64,000 bases of DNA from Streptomyces cyaneofuscatus (lineage in GTDB: Bacteria > Actinomycetota > Actinomycetes > Streptomycetales > Streptomycetaceae), in the NCBI RefSeq assembly GCF_000718135.1, contig NZ_JOEM01000003.1, positions 1-64,000 of the forward strand, written 5' to 3'. A program made the translations under genes and the position numbers. The notes under the pieces are model-generated. The model made no database searches. It worked only from the letters and a program-made list of their open reading frames with translations, and was not told where the DNA came from. This document shows positions 52,803 through 61,995 of this stretch, piece by piece. How positions within the stretch are numbered: position 1 is the first letter of the stretch; every line of letters begins with the position of its first letter.

Positions 52803-53669
52803 ATGTCCGCAGAACAGGGCAGCTCGAAGGTGCTCACGCTCACGAAGAGCGTGCCGGCACCCGCCGTGCTCACCAGCTCGCCGGAAGCCATCGACACCCG
52901 TACTCTGTCCCGCTCCCTGTTCCTGCGGCTCGCCGCGCTCGGCCCCGCTTCGGGTCCCGAGGGAACGGACAGTCCGGAGCGGACCTATGTGCGGGACACA
53001 CTCATCGAGCTCAACCTCCCGCTGGTGCGTTACGCCGCGGCGCGGTTCCGGAGCCGCAACGAACCTATGGAGGACATCGTCCAGGTCGGCACGATCGGCC
53101 TGATCAAGGCGATCGACCGGTTCGACTGCGAACGGGGCGTGGAGTTCCCGACGTTCGCGATGCCGACCGTCGTCGGGGAGATCAAGCGCTTCTTCCGCGA
53201 CACCTCCTGGTCCGTACGGGTCCCCCGGCGCCTCCAGGAGCTGCGGCTGGCGCTCACGAAGACCAGCGACGAGCTGGCTCAGCGGCTCGACCGCTCCCCG
53301 ACCGTCCCGGAGCTCGCCAAGGCGCTCGGGGTCTCCGAGGAGGACGTGGTCGACGGCCTCGCCGTCGGCAACGCCTACACCGCCTCCTCCCTCGACTCCC
53401 CCTCGCCCGAGGACGACGGCGGCGAGGGCTCCCTCGCCGACCGCCTCGGCTACGAGGACGCGGCGCTGGAGGGCGTCGAGTACCGCGAGTCGCTGAAGCC
53501 CCTGCTGGCCAAACTCGCCCCCCGCGAGCGCCAGATCATCATGCTGCGGTTCTTCGCCAACATGACCCAGTCGCAGATCGGCGAGGAGGTCGGCATCTCC
53601 CAGATGCACGTCTCCCGGCTGCTCACCCGCACCCTCGCCCAGCTCAGGGAAGGGCTCATCTCCGACTGA
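52803..53669 (+). CDS. sigN: SigB/F/G-type sigma factor, sigN-like
   Basis: 288 residues from ATG 52803. It is a close paralogue of the sigF-like gene: [20 protein letters not shown] is identical, followed by [20 protein letters not shown]. Region 4 is RERQIIMLRFFANMTQSQIG, then [19 protein letters not shown]. In S. coelicolor sigN adjoins sigF and is used in the sub-apical stem of aerial hyphae. No anti-sigma factor is in the immediate vicinity. Confidence 0.85.
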   Translation: MSAEQGSSKVLTLTKSVPAPAVLTSSPEAIDTRTLSRSLFLRLAALGPASGPEGTDSPERTYVRDTLIELNLPLVRYAAARFRSRNEPMEDIVQVGTIGLIKAIDRFDCERGVEFPTFAMPTVVGEIKRFFRDTSWSVRVPRRLQELRLALTKTSDELAQRLDRSPTVPELAKALGVSEEDVVDGLAVGNAYTASSLDSPSPEDDGGEGSLADRLGYEDAALEGVEYRESLKPLLAKLAPRERQIIMLRFFANMTQSQIGEEVGISQMHVSRLLTRTLAQLREGLISD

Positions 53670-53737
53670 GCCGAGCCCCGAGCGGTAAGCCGTGCACGAG
53701 GGTTCTGAATTGACGGGGCGTCAGACACACTGGCGCC

Positions 53738-54697
53738 ATGCGACGTCAGACTCGTCAGTCATGCGGACCCACCGGCCGCCGAGGCACCGTGATCGCCGCC
53801 TCGGCGGCCGCGCTGTGTCTGGCCGGCGGCCTCCTGACCGGCTGCGGGGGCAGCCCGGAGGACGGTTACGCGGCGGTGGGCGCGGCCGGTGGCGGTCCCG
53901 GGCGGTCCGCGGGCGGGGCCTCGGGGGGTTCAGGGGCCTCAGGGCCCTCGGGGAAGGTGACGCTGGTCCCGTTGGACGGCGAGGGTACGGAGGAGGGCTC
54001 GGGGCGACCTGGTGCCGGCCGGGCTCCGGGAGACTCCTCGCCGCCGCCCGCCGGAGGCTCCGGCGGGCCTGCCGCTGTCCATGGGCCTACGGGGGGTCCC
54101 TCGGCCCGCACTCCGGGGTCCGGGGCGGGAGGAGGCGGCGGGAGCGGGAGCGGGAACGGGAACGGAGCGCGTACGGGAGTGGCCGGCGAGGCCGGGGCAG
54201 GGGGCGCCGGGGCCGGAGCCGGGGTGGGAACCCAGCCCGGTGAGCCCGCGCAGCCGCCCAAGTCCTCCAAGCCGTCCAAGCCCGCCGAGCCCTCCGCCCC
54301 CGGCAGCGGGTCCAAGCCCGGCGGCGGCGGGGACGGTACGACCAGCCCTCCACCCAGCCCCCCGCCCGGCAAACCCGCTCCTCCCCCGACCCCCGCCGCC
54401 CTCACCCTGAGCGCCCCGCAGCGTGCGCCGGCGGACAAGCGGTGGTGCGAGAAGGTGACCGTGGAGTTCCGCAACACCGGCCGCTCCCCGGCGCGTTCGG
54501 GAACCGTCACCTTCGCCACGCACATCATCGGGGCCCTCGGCGTCGACTGGGCCACCATCCGGTCCAGCCAGTCACTCCCGACGCCCATCGCGGCCGGGGC
54601 CACGCGCTCGGAGACGTACACCGTGTGCGTGGAGTCCTGGCGCGTACCCCTGGGGATGCGCGTCGAGACCCAGGACGTCTCCGCCGTGTGGGAGTGA
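53738..54697 (+). CDS. Secreted lipoprotein with long Gly/Pro-rich linker
   Basis: 319 residues. A signal peptide ends in a lipobox (LLTGC, Cys about 36), so it is lipid-anchored outside the membrane. About 170 residues of Gly/Ser/Pro/Ala low-complexity sequence follow, with KPSKP-type repeats. The C-terminal 95 residues form a beta-sandwich-like domain with two Cys (RWCEKVTVEFRNTGRSPA, then TYTVCVESWRVPLG). Function unknown. Confidence 0.85.
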   Translation: MRRQTRQSCGPTGRRGTVIAASAAALCLAGGLLTGCGGSPEDGYAAVGAAGGGPGRSAGGASGGSGASGPSGKVTLVPLDGEGTEEGSGRPGAGRAPGDSSPPPAGGSGGPAAVHGPTGGPSARTPGSGAGGGGGSGSGNGNGARTGVAGEAGAGGAGAGAGVGTQPGEPAQPPKSSKPSKPAEPSAPGSGSKPGGGGDGTTSPPPSPPPGKPAPPPTPAALTLSAPQRAPADKRWCEKVTVEFRNTGRSPARSGTVTFATHIIGALGVDWATIRSSQSLPTPIAAGATRSETYTVCVESWRVPLGMRVETQDVSAVWE

Positions 54698-54719
54698 GCC
54701 GCGGGCGTGCCGAAACAGA

Positions 54720-54785
54720 AACGCCTGAGGGGGGCGGGCGGCGGGCGCGCGTGCGCGGTTCCGCTGCCCGCCCCCCTCAGGCGTT
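54720..54785. terminator. Long bidirectional terminator hairpin
   Basis: A perfect 20-bp stem. The left arm at 54720-54739 starts AACGCCTGAGGGGGG and the right arm is 54766-54785. It separates the convergent lipoprotein and small membrane-protein genes. Confidence 0.9.
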
Positions 54786-54818
54786 CAGGTCGTCATACGT
54801 CGTTCAGTGGTCGGTGCG

Positions 54819-55034
54819 TCAGCCCAGTGCCAGCCACGCCACCGCGCCGAGGACGACGACGACCGCGACGACCGCCGCGATCACCCCGACTCTCGGCCCG
54901 GACGAGGTCGCGGCCGGCTGCGCCCGGCGCTGCGGCTCGCCCTCGTCGACGAAGGCGCGGAACATCTGCGTGCTGCCCGCCGGATCAGGGGTGCCCTCGG
55001 GGCCCGGCTGAGGGGCGTGGGGGTTGTGTGCCAT
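54819..55034 (-). CDS. Small C-terminally anchored membrane protein
   Basis: 71 residues from ATG 55034. A hydrophilic N-terminus with Pro and charged residues is followed by one C-terminal membrane segment (VGVIAAVVAVVVVLGAVAWL). No family identified. Confidence 0.75.
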   Translation of the reverse strand: MAHNPHAPQPGPEGTPDPAGSTQMFRAFVDEGEPQRRAQPAATSSGPRVGVIAAVVAVVVVLGAVAWLALG

Positions 55035-55203
55035 GGGGCAGGACCCTAGCGAACTCGGGCCTTCCGCCCAACCCCCGGGCCGCCCGGCACCCCGCCCGAG
55101 CAGCGCCGAAGCGCAGGCGGAACGGAGGCGGGACGGGCTTGACCCGGAGCCTACGGAGGCTTTTGCGTTCCTTTACTTCTGCAAGGCCGTTTTCGTTTGC
55201 CTG

Positions 55204-55239
55204 TAGCAACCAACGGCTTCTATGGTTGCCCTAAGCAAC
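55204..55239. promoter_or_regulatory. Inverted repeats at the marR start, putative MarR operator
   Basis: GTTGC-CCTAA-GCAAC (55225-55239) is a perfect inverted repeat. A further GCAACC (55206-55211) pairs with GGTTGC (55224-55229). The elements overlap ATG 55222, which fits an autorepressor site and makes a downstream start possible. Confidence 0.6.
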
Positions 55240-55791
55240 AACATAGTCAGGCTAGGCATCAGTGCGTTGGGGGTCCCGGTGGCCGCACGGAGTCGGTACG
55301 AGGAACTCGCCCGGCAGCTCAGCGCGGTCGGGGCCGTCAAGCGCGGACTCGCCCGCGCACTCCCCCCGGAGTGTCCCGGTGGCTCCGCCGCCGTGCTGAC
55401 GCTCCTGGACCGGCACGGCGAGATGCGGATCAGCAGGCTCGCCGAGCTGATGGCCGTGGACCTCTCGGTGACCAGTCGCCACGTGGCCCATGTGGCCGAG
55501 CACGGCTGGATCGAGCGGTCCCCCGACCCGGCGGACAAGCGGTCCCGCATCCTGCGGCTGACCCCCGGCGGTCGCGCGCAGCTCGACGAGCTGACGCGGC
55601 GGACCACCGAGATGTTCGCCCGCAATCTCGCCGACTGGTCCGACGAGGACGTCGGCCGGCTCAACGCGCTGCTGTCCCGGCTGCGCGACAGCTTCGCCTG
55701 TCGCGGACCCGGTGGCTGTGCTCCCGGAAGCCACTCCGGCGAGTGCCGGAACGGGCTCGGCGACGACGCGTACACCCGTACACCTGTGTAA
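55222..55791 (+). CDS. MarR-family transcriptional regulator
   Basis: 189 residues from ATG 55222; GTG 55279 is an alternative because the proposed operator overlaps the first ATG. The winged HTH is clear: MRISRLAELMAVDLSVTSRH, then HGWIERSPDPADKRSRILRL, followed by TPGGRAQLDEL. The C-terminus ends in a Cys/Gly-rich tail (CRGPGGCAPGSHSGEC). The MFS exporter begins 31 bp downstream, so it probably controls that gene. Confidence 0.9.
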   Translation: MVALSNNIVRLGISALGVPVAARSRYEELARQLSAVGAVKRGLARALPPECPGGSAAVLTLLDRHGEMRISRLAELMAVDLSVTSRHVAHVAEHGWIERSPDPADKRSRILRLTPGGRAQLDELTRRTTEMFARNLADWSDEDVGRLNALLSRLRDSFACRGPGGCAPGSHSGECRNGLGDDAYTRTPV

Positions 55792-55822
55792 CAGAAGCAA
55801 ATACGCACGGATAAGGAACTCA

Positions 55823-58381
55823 ATGGCTACGACCACACCGACCGGTGTGCGGGGCGGCCACGCCAAGCACGGAGGTCACGGAGGCCACAGCGGCTCCGGC
55901 GCCTCCGACGGCACGCCGATGACACACCGGCAGATCATGGAGGCGCTGACCGGGCTGCTGCTCGGCATGTTCGTCGCGATCCTGTCGTCGACGGTCGTCT
56001 CCAACGCCCTGCCCGAGATCATCTCCGACCTCGGCGGCGGGCAGAGCGCCTACACCTGGGTCGTCACGGCCTCGCTGCTGGCCATGACCGCCACCACCCC
56101 GCTCTGGGGCAAGCTCTCGGACCTGTTCAGCAAGAAGCTGCTGGTCCAGATAGCCCTGATCATCTACGTCCTCGGATCGGTCGTCGCCGGTCTGTCGACC
56201 AGCAGCGGCATGCTCATCGCCTGCCGCGTCGTCCAGGGCATCGGCGTCGGCGGTCTCTCCGCCCTCGCGCAGATCGTGATGGCCGCGATGATCGCCCCGC
56301 GCGAGCGCGGCCGCTACAGCGGCTACCTGGGCGCCGTCTTCGCCGTCGCCACCGTCGGCGGCCCGCTGCTCGGCGGTGTCATCACCGACACCAGCTGGAT
56401 GGGCTGGCGCTGGTGCTTCTACGTGGGCGTGCCGTTCGCGATCATCGCGCTCATCGTGCTCCAGAAGACCCTGAAGCTCCCCGTCGTCAAGCGCGAGGGC
56501 GTCAAGGTCGACTGGACCGGCGCGTTCTTCATCAGCGCCGCCGTCTCGCTGCTGCTGGTCTGGGTCACCTTCGCGGGTGACAAGTACGACTGGCTGTCGT
56601 GGCAGACGTACGTGATGGTCGCGGGCTCGGTCCTGCTCGGCCTGATCTTCGTCTTCACCGAGTCGCGGGCCAAGGAACCGATCATCCCGCTGCGCCTCTT
56701 CCGCAACCGCACCATCACGCTGGCCTCGATCGCCTCGCTCTTCGTCGGTATCGCGATGTTCGCGGGCACGGTCTTCTTCAGCCAGTACTTCCAGCTCGCG
56801 CGCGGCAAGTCGCCGACGATGTCCGGCGTCATGACCATCCCGATGATCGCGGGCCTCTTCCTCTCCTCGACCGTCTCCGGTCAGGTCATCACCAAGACCG
56901 GGCGCTGGAAGGCCTGGCTGGTCACCGGTGGCTTCCTGGTCACGGCCGGGCTCGGACTGCTCGGCACGATCCGCTACGACACCGAGTACTGGCACGTCGC
57001 GGTCTACATGTTCGTCATGGGTCTCGGCATCGGCATGATGATGCAGAACCTGGTTCTCGCGACGCAGAACCAGGTCGCTCCCGAGGACCTCGGTTCCGCG
57101 AGCTCCGTCGTCACCTTCTTCCGGTCCCTCGGCGGCGCGATCGGCGTCTCGGCGCTCGGCGCCGTCCTGGGCAACCGCGTCACGCAGTACGTCAAGGAGG
57201 GCCTCGCCGACCTCGGCCCCGAGGGCGCCAAGCTCGGCCACGGCGGTACGGGCGGCGGGGGCATCCCCGACCTGGACAAGCTGCCCGAGCCGTTCCGCGT
57301 GGTCATGGAGGCCGCGTACGGCCACGGCGTCGGCGACGTCTTCCTCTACGCCGCCCCGTGCGCCCTGGTCGCCTTCATCGTGACCCTCTTCATCAAGGAG
57401 GTCGCCCTGAAGACCAGCGCCGCCAACGACGCCCCGGAGACCCCCGCGGTGGAAGCGGACGTTCCGGCTGCCGTCGGCGCCACCGCTCTCGTCTCCGAGG
57501 GCGCGGCCGGGGTCACCTCCATCGACACGGCCACGGCCGACGCCGCCACCCCGTACGAGACCGTGCGGGACACCTCGTACGAGAACGTGCAGGACACCTC
57601 GTACGAGACCGTCCAGGGCACGCCCGTGCGCGGTGTGGTGCGCGGTGCCGAAGGGGCTCCGGTCGCCCGTGCGGCGCTCACCCTGATCTCGCTGGGCGGC
57701 CGTCAGCTGGGGCGTTCCGTCGCCCGGGGCGACGGCGGCTACACCCTGGACGCGCCGGGCTCCGGCAGCTACGTCCTGATCGCCTCCGCCGACGGTTTCC
57801 AGCCGCAGGCGTCCACGGTGGTCGTCGGCGAGGAGCCGCTGGCCTTCGACATCCTGCTCTCCGGTACGAGCGGACTGGCCGGAACCGTACGAGCCGCCGA
57901 ATCCGGTACGCCGGTCGACGGCGCGATGGTCGTCGTCACCGACGTCCGGGGCGATGTCCTGGCCACCGGGACCACCGGCCAGGCCGGGGAGTTCACGTTC
58001 GGCGAGCTGGTCCCGGGCTCCGTGACCGTCGCGGTCAACGCGGCCGGGTTCCGCCCGCTGGCGCTGCCCGTGGAGGTCGGCGGCCAGGGCGTCACCCGCG
58101 TCGAGGCCGCACTGCGGGCCGGTGCGCTGGTGCGGGGCGTCGTCCGGGCCGGGTCCGCCCGGGGTCCGCTGGCCGACGCCCGGGTCACGCTGATCGACGC
58201 GGCGGGCAACGTGGTCGCCACCGCGACGACCGGCGAGGACGGCGCGTACGCCTTCACCGACCTGGACGCGGGCGAGTACTCGGTCATCGCGACCGGCTAC
58301 CCGCCGGTGGCGGGCGCGCTGACGGTGACCGGTACGGGCGTCGACGGGCACGACATCGAGCTCGCCCACCCGGGTGAGTGA
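55823..58381 (+). CDS. MFS exporter (EmrB/QacA type) fused to three carboxypeptidase-regulatory-like domains
   Basis: 852 residues from ATG 55823 (AAGGA upstream). A His/Gly-rich N-terminus (HAKHGGHGGHSG) is followed by a 14-helix DHA2-type transporter, to about residue 540 (LSSTVVSNALPEIISDLGGG, WRWCFYVGVPFAIIALIV, VAPEDLGSASSVVTFFRSLG). Next come a short YETVRDTS-type repeat and three beta-sandwich repeats of about 75 residues, each with G-x-V-x-D/A and T-G-x-x-G-x-Y/F (GDGGYTLDAPGSGSYVLIA, GQAGEFTFGELVPGSVTVAV, GEDGAYAFTDLDAGEYSVIA). Such domains are usually extracellular adhesion or regulatory modules. The fusion to an exporter is unusual. Confidence 0.93.
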   Translation: MATTTPTGVRGGHAKHGGHGGHSGSGASDGTPMTHRQIMEALTGLLLGMFVAILSSTVVSNALPEIISDLGGGQSAYTWVVTASLLAMTATTPLWGKLSDLFSKKLLVQIALIIYVLGSVVAGLSTSSGMLIACRVVQGIGVGGLSALAQIVMAAMIAPRERGRYSGYLGAVFAVATVGGPLLGGVITDTSWMGWRWCFYVGVPFAIIALIVLQKTLKLPVVKREGVKVDWTGAFFISAAVSLLLVWVTFAGDKYDWLSWQTYVMVAGSVLLGLIFVFTESRAKEPIIPLRLFRNRTITLASIASLFVGIAMFAGTVFFSQYFQLARGKSPTMSGVMTIPMIAGLFLSSTVSGQVITKTGRWKAWLVTGGFLVTAGLGLLGTIRYDTEYWHVAVYMFVMGLGIGMMMQNLVLATQNQVAPEDLGSASSVVTFFRSLGGAIGVSALGAVLGNRVTQYVKEGLADLGPEGAKLGHGGTGGGGIPDLDKLPEPFRVVMEAAYGHGVGDVFLYAAPCALVAFIVTLFIKEVALKTSAANDAPETPAVEADVPAAVGATALVSEGAAGVTSIDTATADAATPYETVRDTSYENVQDTSYETVQGTPVRGVVRGAEGAPVARAALTLISLGGRQLGRSVARGDGGYTLDAPGSGSYVLIASADGFQPQASTVVVGEEPLAFDILLSGTSGLAGTVRAAESGTPVDGAMVVVTDVRGDVLATGTTGQAGEFTFGELVPGSVTVAVNAAGFRPLALPVEVGGQGVTRVEAALRAGALVRGVVRAGSARGPLADARVTLIDAAGNVVATATTGEDGAYAFTDLDAGEYSVIATGYPPVAGALTVTGTGVDGHDIELAHPGE

Positions 58382-58403
58382 CAGCCCGGTGAGTGACAGC
58401 CCG
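58374..58403 (+). repeat. 15-bp tandem duplication over the MFS stop codon
   Basis: gtgagtgacagcccg occurs twice without a gap. The first copy contains the stop. Confidence 0.8.
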
Positions 58404-58636
58404 CAGCGAGATTGATCCCTCCCTTATGTGCGCGCGTGTGCCTATAGGGATGCGCGTCAACACGTGAAGGGATCGCAAAGACCCCTGGTCGGAGAGCACT
58501 TCTTGCGGAGAGGCTGTCGCGGCCGGGTGGAAATGGGCCCCGGAGGTGGGTACGGCAGGCAGGGGACGGCCTGCCGTGGCCGCCCCGGGGCCCGACTCAT
58601 GTGACCCAGGGTCATGGAGCTAGGAGAGAGATACGG

Positions 58637-59452
58637 ATGGGACTTCGCGCACAGGTACGGACGCGGGACGGCTGGGCGGTCCAGCACGCCGTCGTGACGG
58701 TCACCGACATGACCGGCACCCAGGTGCTGCGGGCCGCGGCCGACGAGGACGGGGCCGTCCGCACGGACGGGTCCCTGCCGGCCGGCGCGTACACGGTGAT
58801 CGTCACGGCGGTCGGGTACGCCCCCGCCGCCTCCACCGCCCTCGTCACGGCGAGCGGGCGGATCGAGGGCGGGCAGATCGTGCTGGCCCGCCAGGGCGGG
58901 GTGGAGCTCCCGCCACCGGGCGCCTGGTCGCTGGACCCGGTGCACTCCTCGGTCGGCGCGGTCGCCCAGCACCTGGGGATCTCCAGCGTGCACGGCCGGT
59001 TCACCGACTTCGGCGGCCGGATCACGATCGCCGAGGACGTCTCCCGCTCCCGGGTCGACGCGGTGATCACCGCCGCCAGCATCGACACCGGCAACGGCAT
59101 GCGGGACAAGCACCTGCGCTCGCCCGACTTCCTGGACGTGGACCGCTACCCGGAGATCACCTACCGCTCCACCGGGCTCGCCCCGGCCGGCCCCGACCGC
59201 TGGACCGTCCACGGCGAGCTGACCATGCACGGCGTCTCCCGCCCGGTCGACCTGGACCTGACCTACCTCGGCACCGGGCCCGACCCGTGGGGCGGGGTGC
59301 GCGCCGCCTTCCACGCCGCGGCCGAGCTGCGCCGCGACGACTTCGCGATGAACTACAACCAGGTCGTCCAGGCGGGCATCTCCGCCATCGGGACCACCTT
59401 GCGCGTGGAGCTGGACATCCAGGCGGTGCAGGGCGACGCGCTGCCCGGATAG
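58637..59452 (+). CDS. YceI-family protein with N-terminal carboxypeptidase-regulatory-like domain
   Basis: 271 residues from ATG 58637 (AGGAGAGAG upstream). Residues 1-90 form a beta domain similar to those on the upstream exporter (AVVTVTDMTGTQVLRAAADE, LPAGAYTVIVTAVGYAPA). From about 97 the YceI lipocalin-like fold begins (WSLDPVHSSVGAVAQHLGIS, GRFTDFGGRITIAED, YPEITYRSTG, GELTMHGVSRPVDLDL). YceI proteins bind polyisoprenoids. No signal peptide is present. Confidence 0.92.
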   Translation: MGLRAQVRTRDGWAVQHAVVTVTDMTGTQVLRAAADEDGAVRTDGSLPAGAYTVIVTAVGYAPAASTALVTASGRIEGGQIVLARQGGVELPPPGAWSLDPVHSSVGAVAQHLGISSVHGRFTDFGGRITIAEDVSRSRVDAVITAASIDTGNGMRDKHLRSPDFLDVDRYPEITYRSTGLAPAGPDRWTVHGELTMHGVSRPVDLDLTYLGTGPDPWGGVRAAFHAAAELRRDDFAMNYNQVVQAGISAIGTTLRVELDIQAVQGDALPG

Positions 59453-59550
59453 GGCCTGCGGGGGCGCGCTGCCCAGGTGAGGCAGCCCGGCGGAGCGTGC
59501 GTGGTTTCGCTGCCGGGGCGGTGTGCGTGCGCGGTCGTAGGGTGGTGGCC

Positions 59551-60021
59551 ATGGCTCCCAACATCGCGACCAACACTGCCGTGGACCTCGATGAGTTGCT
59601 GGCGTTCGTACGGCCCCGGCACCGGGCGATCCTGCTGACCGCCCGGGCCGACGGCCGCCCCCAGGGCTCCCCGCTGACCTGCGGCGTCGACGACGCCGGC
59701 CGGATCGTCATGTCGACGTACCCGGAGCGCGCCAAGACCCGCAACGCCAAGCGCGACGAGCGGGTCAGCGTGATCGTCCTCTCGGACGAGTGGGACGGGC
59801 CGTGGGTGCAGGTCGACGGCGTGGCGGAGGTGCTCGACGCCCCGGACTCCGTGGAGCCCCTCGTCGAGTACTTCCGGAACATCTCCGGCGAGCACCCGGA
59901 CTGGGACGAGTACCGGGCCGCCATGGTGAAGCAGGGCAAGTCGATCATCCGGGTCACACCGGAGCGGTGGGGGCCGGTGGCGACCGGCGGTTTCCCGGCT
60001 CACCTCGCGCCCGGTAAGTGA
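59551..60021 (+). CDS. PPOX-class F420-/FMN-dependent protein
   Basis: 156 residues from ATG 59551. It is a split-barrel flavin/deazaflavin-binding protein (AILLTARADGRPQGSPLTCG, RIVMSTYPERAKTRNAKRDE, VSVIVLSDEWDGPWVQVDG). Related actinobacterial proteins use F420. Its stop overlaps the next start by 4 bp. Confidence 0.9.
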   Translation: MAPNIATNTAVDLDELLAFVRPRHRAILLTARADGRPQGSPLTCGVDDAGRIVMSTYPERAKTRNAKRDERVSVIVLSDEWDGPWVQVDGVAEVLDAPDSVEPLVEYFRNISGEHPDWDEYRAAMVKQGKSIIRVTPERWGPVATGGFPAHLAPGK

Positions 60022-60989
60022 TAGCCGTGGTGCCCGGCCCGGAGCTCCTCGCGCGGGCCCGGCTGCTCGTCGCGCCCGAGCTGAACGCCTCGCTCGTACG
60101 GGAGTTGGAGCGGATCGCCGGGCGCGGCGCGGAGCCGTTGGCGGACGAGGTGCCGGGCGGCGGTCCGCTGCTCTGTGTGGGCGCCGCACTGCCGGGCTCG
60201 GTGCGGGCGACCGCGGCCGACCGGCTGGTCTGGTTCCACAGCGTCAACGCCGGTACGGATCCGCTGCTCGCCGCCGGACCGTGGCCGGCCGGGGCTCTGC
60301 TGACCCGGACCGTGGGGCGGATGGGCGAGCGGATCGCGCAGTACGTGGTGGGCTGGGTGCTCGCGGAGTGCCAGGCCGTCCCGGAGTACGTCGGTCAGCA
60401 CGCCCGCGCCGAGTGGCGGCGGCTCCCCACGGAGCTGGTCGCCGGGCAGACCGCGCTCGTCTACGGGACCGGGCGCATCGGCGGGGCCGTGGCGGGGTTG
60501 CTGCGGCGGTGTGGGGTGCGGACGGTGGGGGTGGGCCGTACGGCGGGGAGCGGGCCGCCTCCGGTGGGCTTCGACCGGGTGGTCGGGGCCGGGGAGGACG
60601 CGGAGGCCGATGAGCTGGCGGGGGCGCGGTGGGTGGTGGCCGCGCTGCCGTCGACCGGGGCCACGGAGGGCTTCTTCGGGGCGCGGCGGTTCGCGGCGGT
60701 GCGGGGTGCGACGTTCGTCAATGTGGGGCGGGGCGCGACGGTGGATCTGGCGGCGCTGGAGGGTGCGCTGCGGGACGGTGGAGTGCGGCGCGCGGTGCTG
60801 GACGTGCTGGCGGAGGAGCCGGCCGCGCCCGACGACCCGGTCTGGCGGCTGCCCCGTACGGTGATCACCTCGCACTCCGCGGGGATCACCGCCGACGAGG
60901 ACGTGGCCGTGGACTTCGCCGCCTGCTGGGAGGCGGTGCGGGAGGGCCGGCGCCCCGGGCTGGCGGTGGACGTGGGGCGCGGTTACTGA
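60018..60989 (+). CDS. D-isomer 2-hydroxyacid dehydrogenase family protein
   Basis: 323 residues from GTG 60018 (GTGA overlap). The NAD-binding Rossmann motif is ALVYGTGRIGGAVAGLLRR. The later FVNVGRGATVDLAALEGAL carries the Arg-containing active-site block, and TSHSAGIT carries the His-containing block. It is shorter and more diverged in the substrate domain than typical family members. Convergent with the tetR gene, overlapping 7 bp. Confidence 0.9.
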   Translation: MIAVVPGPELLARARLLVAPELNASLVRELERIAGRGAEPLADEVPGGGPLLCVGAALPGSVRATAADRLVWFHSVNAGTDPLLAAGPWPAGALLTRTVGRMGERIAQYVVGWVLAECQAVPEYVGQHARAEWRRLPTELVAGQTALVYGTGRIGGAVAGLLRRCGVRTVGVGRTAGSGPPPVGFDRVVGAGEDAEADELAGARWVVAALPSTGATEGFFGARRFAAVRGATFVNVGRGATVDLAALEGALRDGGVRRAVLDVLAEEPAAPDDPVWRLPRTVITSHSAGITADEDVAVDFAACWEAVREGRRPGLAVDVGRGY

Positions 60990-61906
60990 GGTTGCTGGGG
61001 TTGCTGACCTCGGTGAGCGGCGGTCGTCGCGGGGCCCGTACGGTCGCACTTCGCCTCGATGCCCGCGATCAGCAGGTCCAGCGCGAAGACGAAGTCCCGC
61101 TCGCGCATCTCCTCCACCGTGTCGCCGCCCCGGGCCGCCATCAGGTCGTCGGAGGACTCGACGATCGCCCGCAGGTGCGGCTGGGCCCGGATCGTGCCCA
61201 TCGCGTGCCGGTGGTACGCGTCCTGGGTGAGCCCCGTCGCGTCGCACCGCGCCTTGAAGTGGCCCTCGACGGTGCCGAATCCGTACACGAACTGGAAGAC
61301 CGTCGCGAGCGCGCCCGTCTGCCGTTCCAGGGGCAGGCCGGTGGCCCGGATGACGTCCATGACGGCGGACGAGAACAGGACCGAGTTCGGGCCGATGTTG
61401 AGGAAGGTCCCGGCGAGCGGCGAGATCCAGATGTGGCGGACGAGCAGTTCGCGGTAGCTGCGGGCCAGTTCACGCAGCCGGTCCCGCCAGTCGGCGTCCT
61501 CGCGCGGCGGTGCGATCTCCGCGTAGACCGAGTCGAGCGCCAGCTCCAGGAGGTCGTCCTTGGTGTCGACGTACCAGTAGAGGGACATCGCCGTGACGTC
61601 CAGTTCGGCGGCGAGCCGGCGCATGGAGAACTTGGCGAGACCCTCGGCGTCCAGCAGCCGCACCGACGCCTCGGTGATCCGGTTCCGGTCCAGGCCCGCC
61701 GGGGACTCGGTGCGGCGGCCGCGCGAAGGTGTCTGTCCGTCGAGCCACACGCTGGTCCGCGCGGGGGTCGGCCCAGAGCCTTTACCGGTCGGCCCAGAGC
61801 CTTTGCCGGTCGGCCCAGAGCCTTTGCCGGTCGGCCCAGAGCCTTTGCCGGCGGCCGCCTCGGGGTCGTTTCCGGAGTTCGTCGCGCGGTCGGACGCGGA
61901 CACCAT
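60983..61906 (-). CDS. TetR-family regulator (TetR_C type) with four GKGSGPT repeats
   Basis: 307 residues from ATG 61906 (GAGGAGAG upstream). An N-terminal disordered region contains four copies of GKGSGPT. The HTH follows (NRITEASVRLLDAEGLAKFS, MRRLAAELDVTAMSLYWYVD, TKDDLLELALD). The C-terminal domain is like the tetracycline-repressor class (FVYGFGTVEGHFKARCDATG). The MFS gene lies 89 bp downstream of the regulator start, on the same strand and upstream in transcription order. Confidence 0.92.
   Translation of the reverse strand: MVSASDRATNSGNDPEAAAGKGSGPTGKGSGPTGKGSGPTGKGSGPTPARTSVWLDGQTPSRGRRTESPAGLDRNRITEASVRLLDAEGLAKFSMRRLAAELDVTAMSLYWYVDTKDDLLELALDSVYAEIAPPREDADWRDRLRELARSYRELLVRHIWISPLAGTFLNIGPNSVLFSSAVMDVIRATGLPLERQTGALATVFQFVYGFGTVEGHFKARCDATGLTQDAYHRHAMGTIRAQPHLRAIVESSDDLMAARGGDTVEEMRERDFVFALDLLIAGIEAKCDRTGPATTAAHRGQQPQQPQ
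61767..61850 (-). repeat. Four 21-bp tandem repeats coding GKGSGPT
   Basis: Four in-frame 21-bp units within the tetR gene, nearly identical (one base differs in the unit at 61767-61787). Expansion or loss of units would keep the frame. Confidence 0.95.
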
Positions 61907-61995
61907 GGCGCACTCTCCTCGTCTCGCGGAGGCCGGAGGCCGGCCCGGCCTCCGCCCCGTACTGCCCCGTACTGTCCGTCCTGGCTCCTCCGATG

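Noticed and set aside
55820..58369. Long minus-strand frame opposite the MFS exporter
   Set aside because: Asp/Arg/Gly-rich antisense shadow; the plus-strand frame has transporter motifs and a Shine-Dalgarno.
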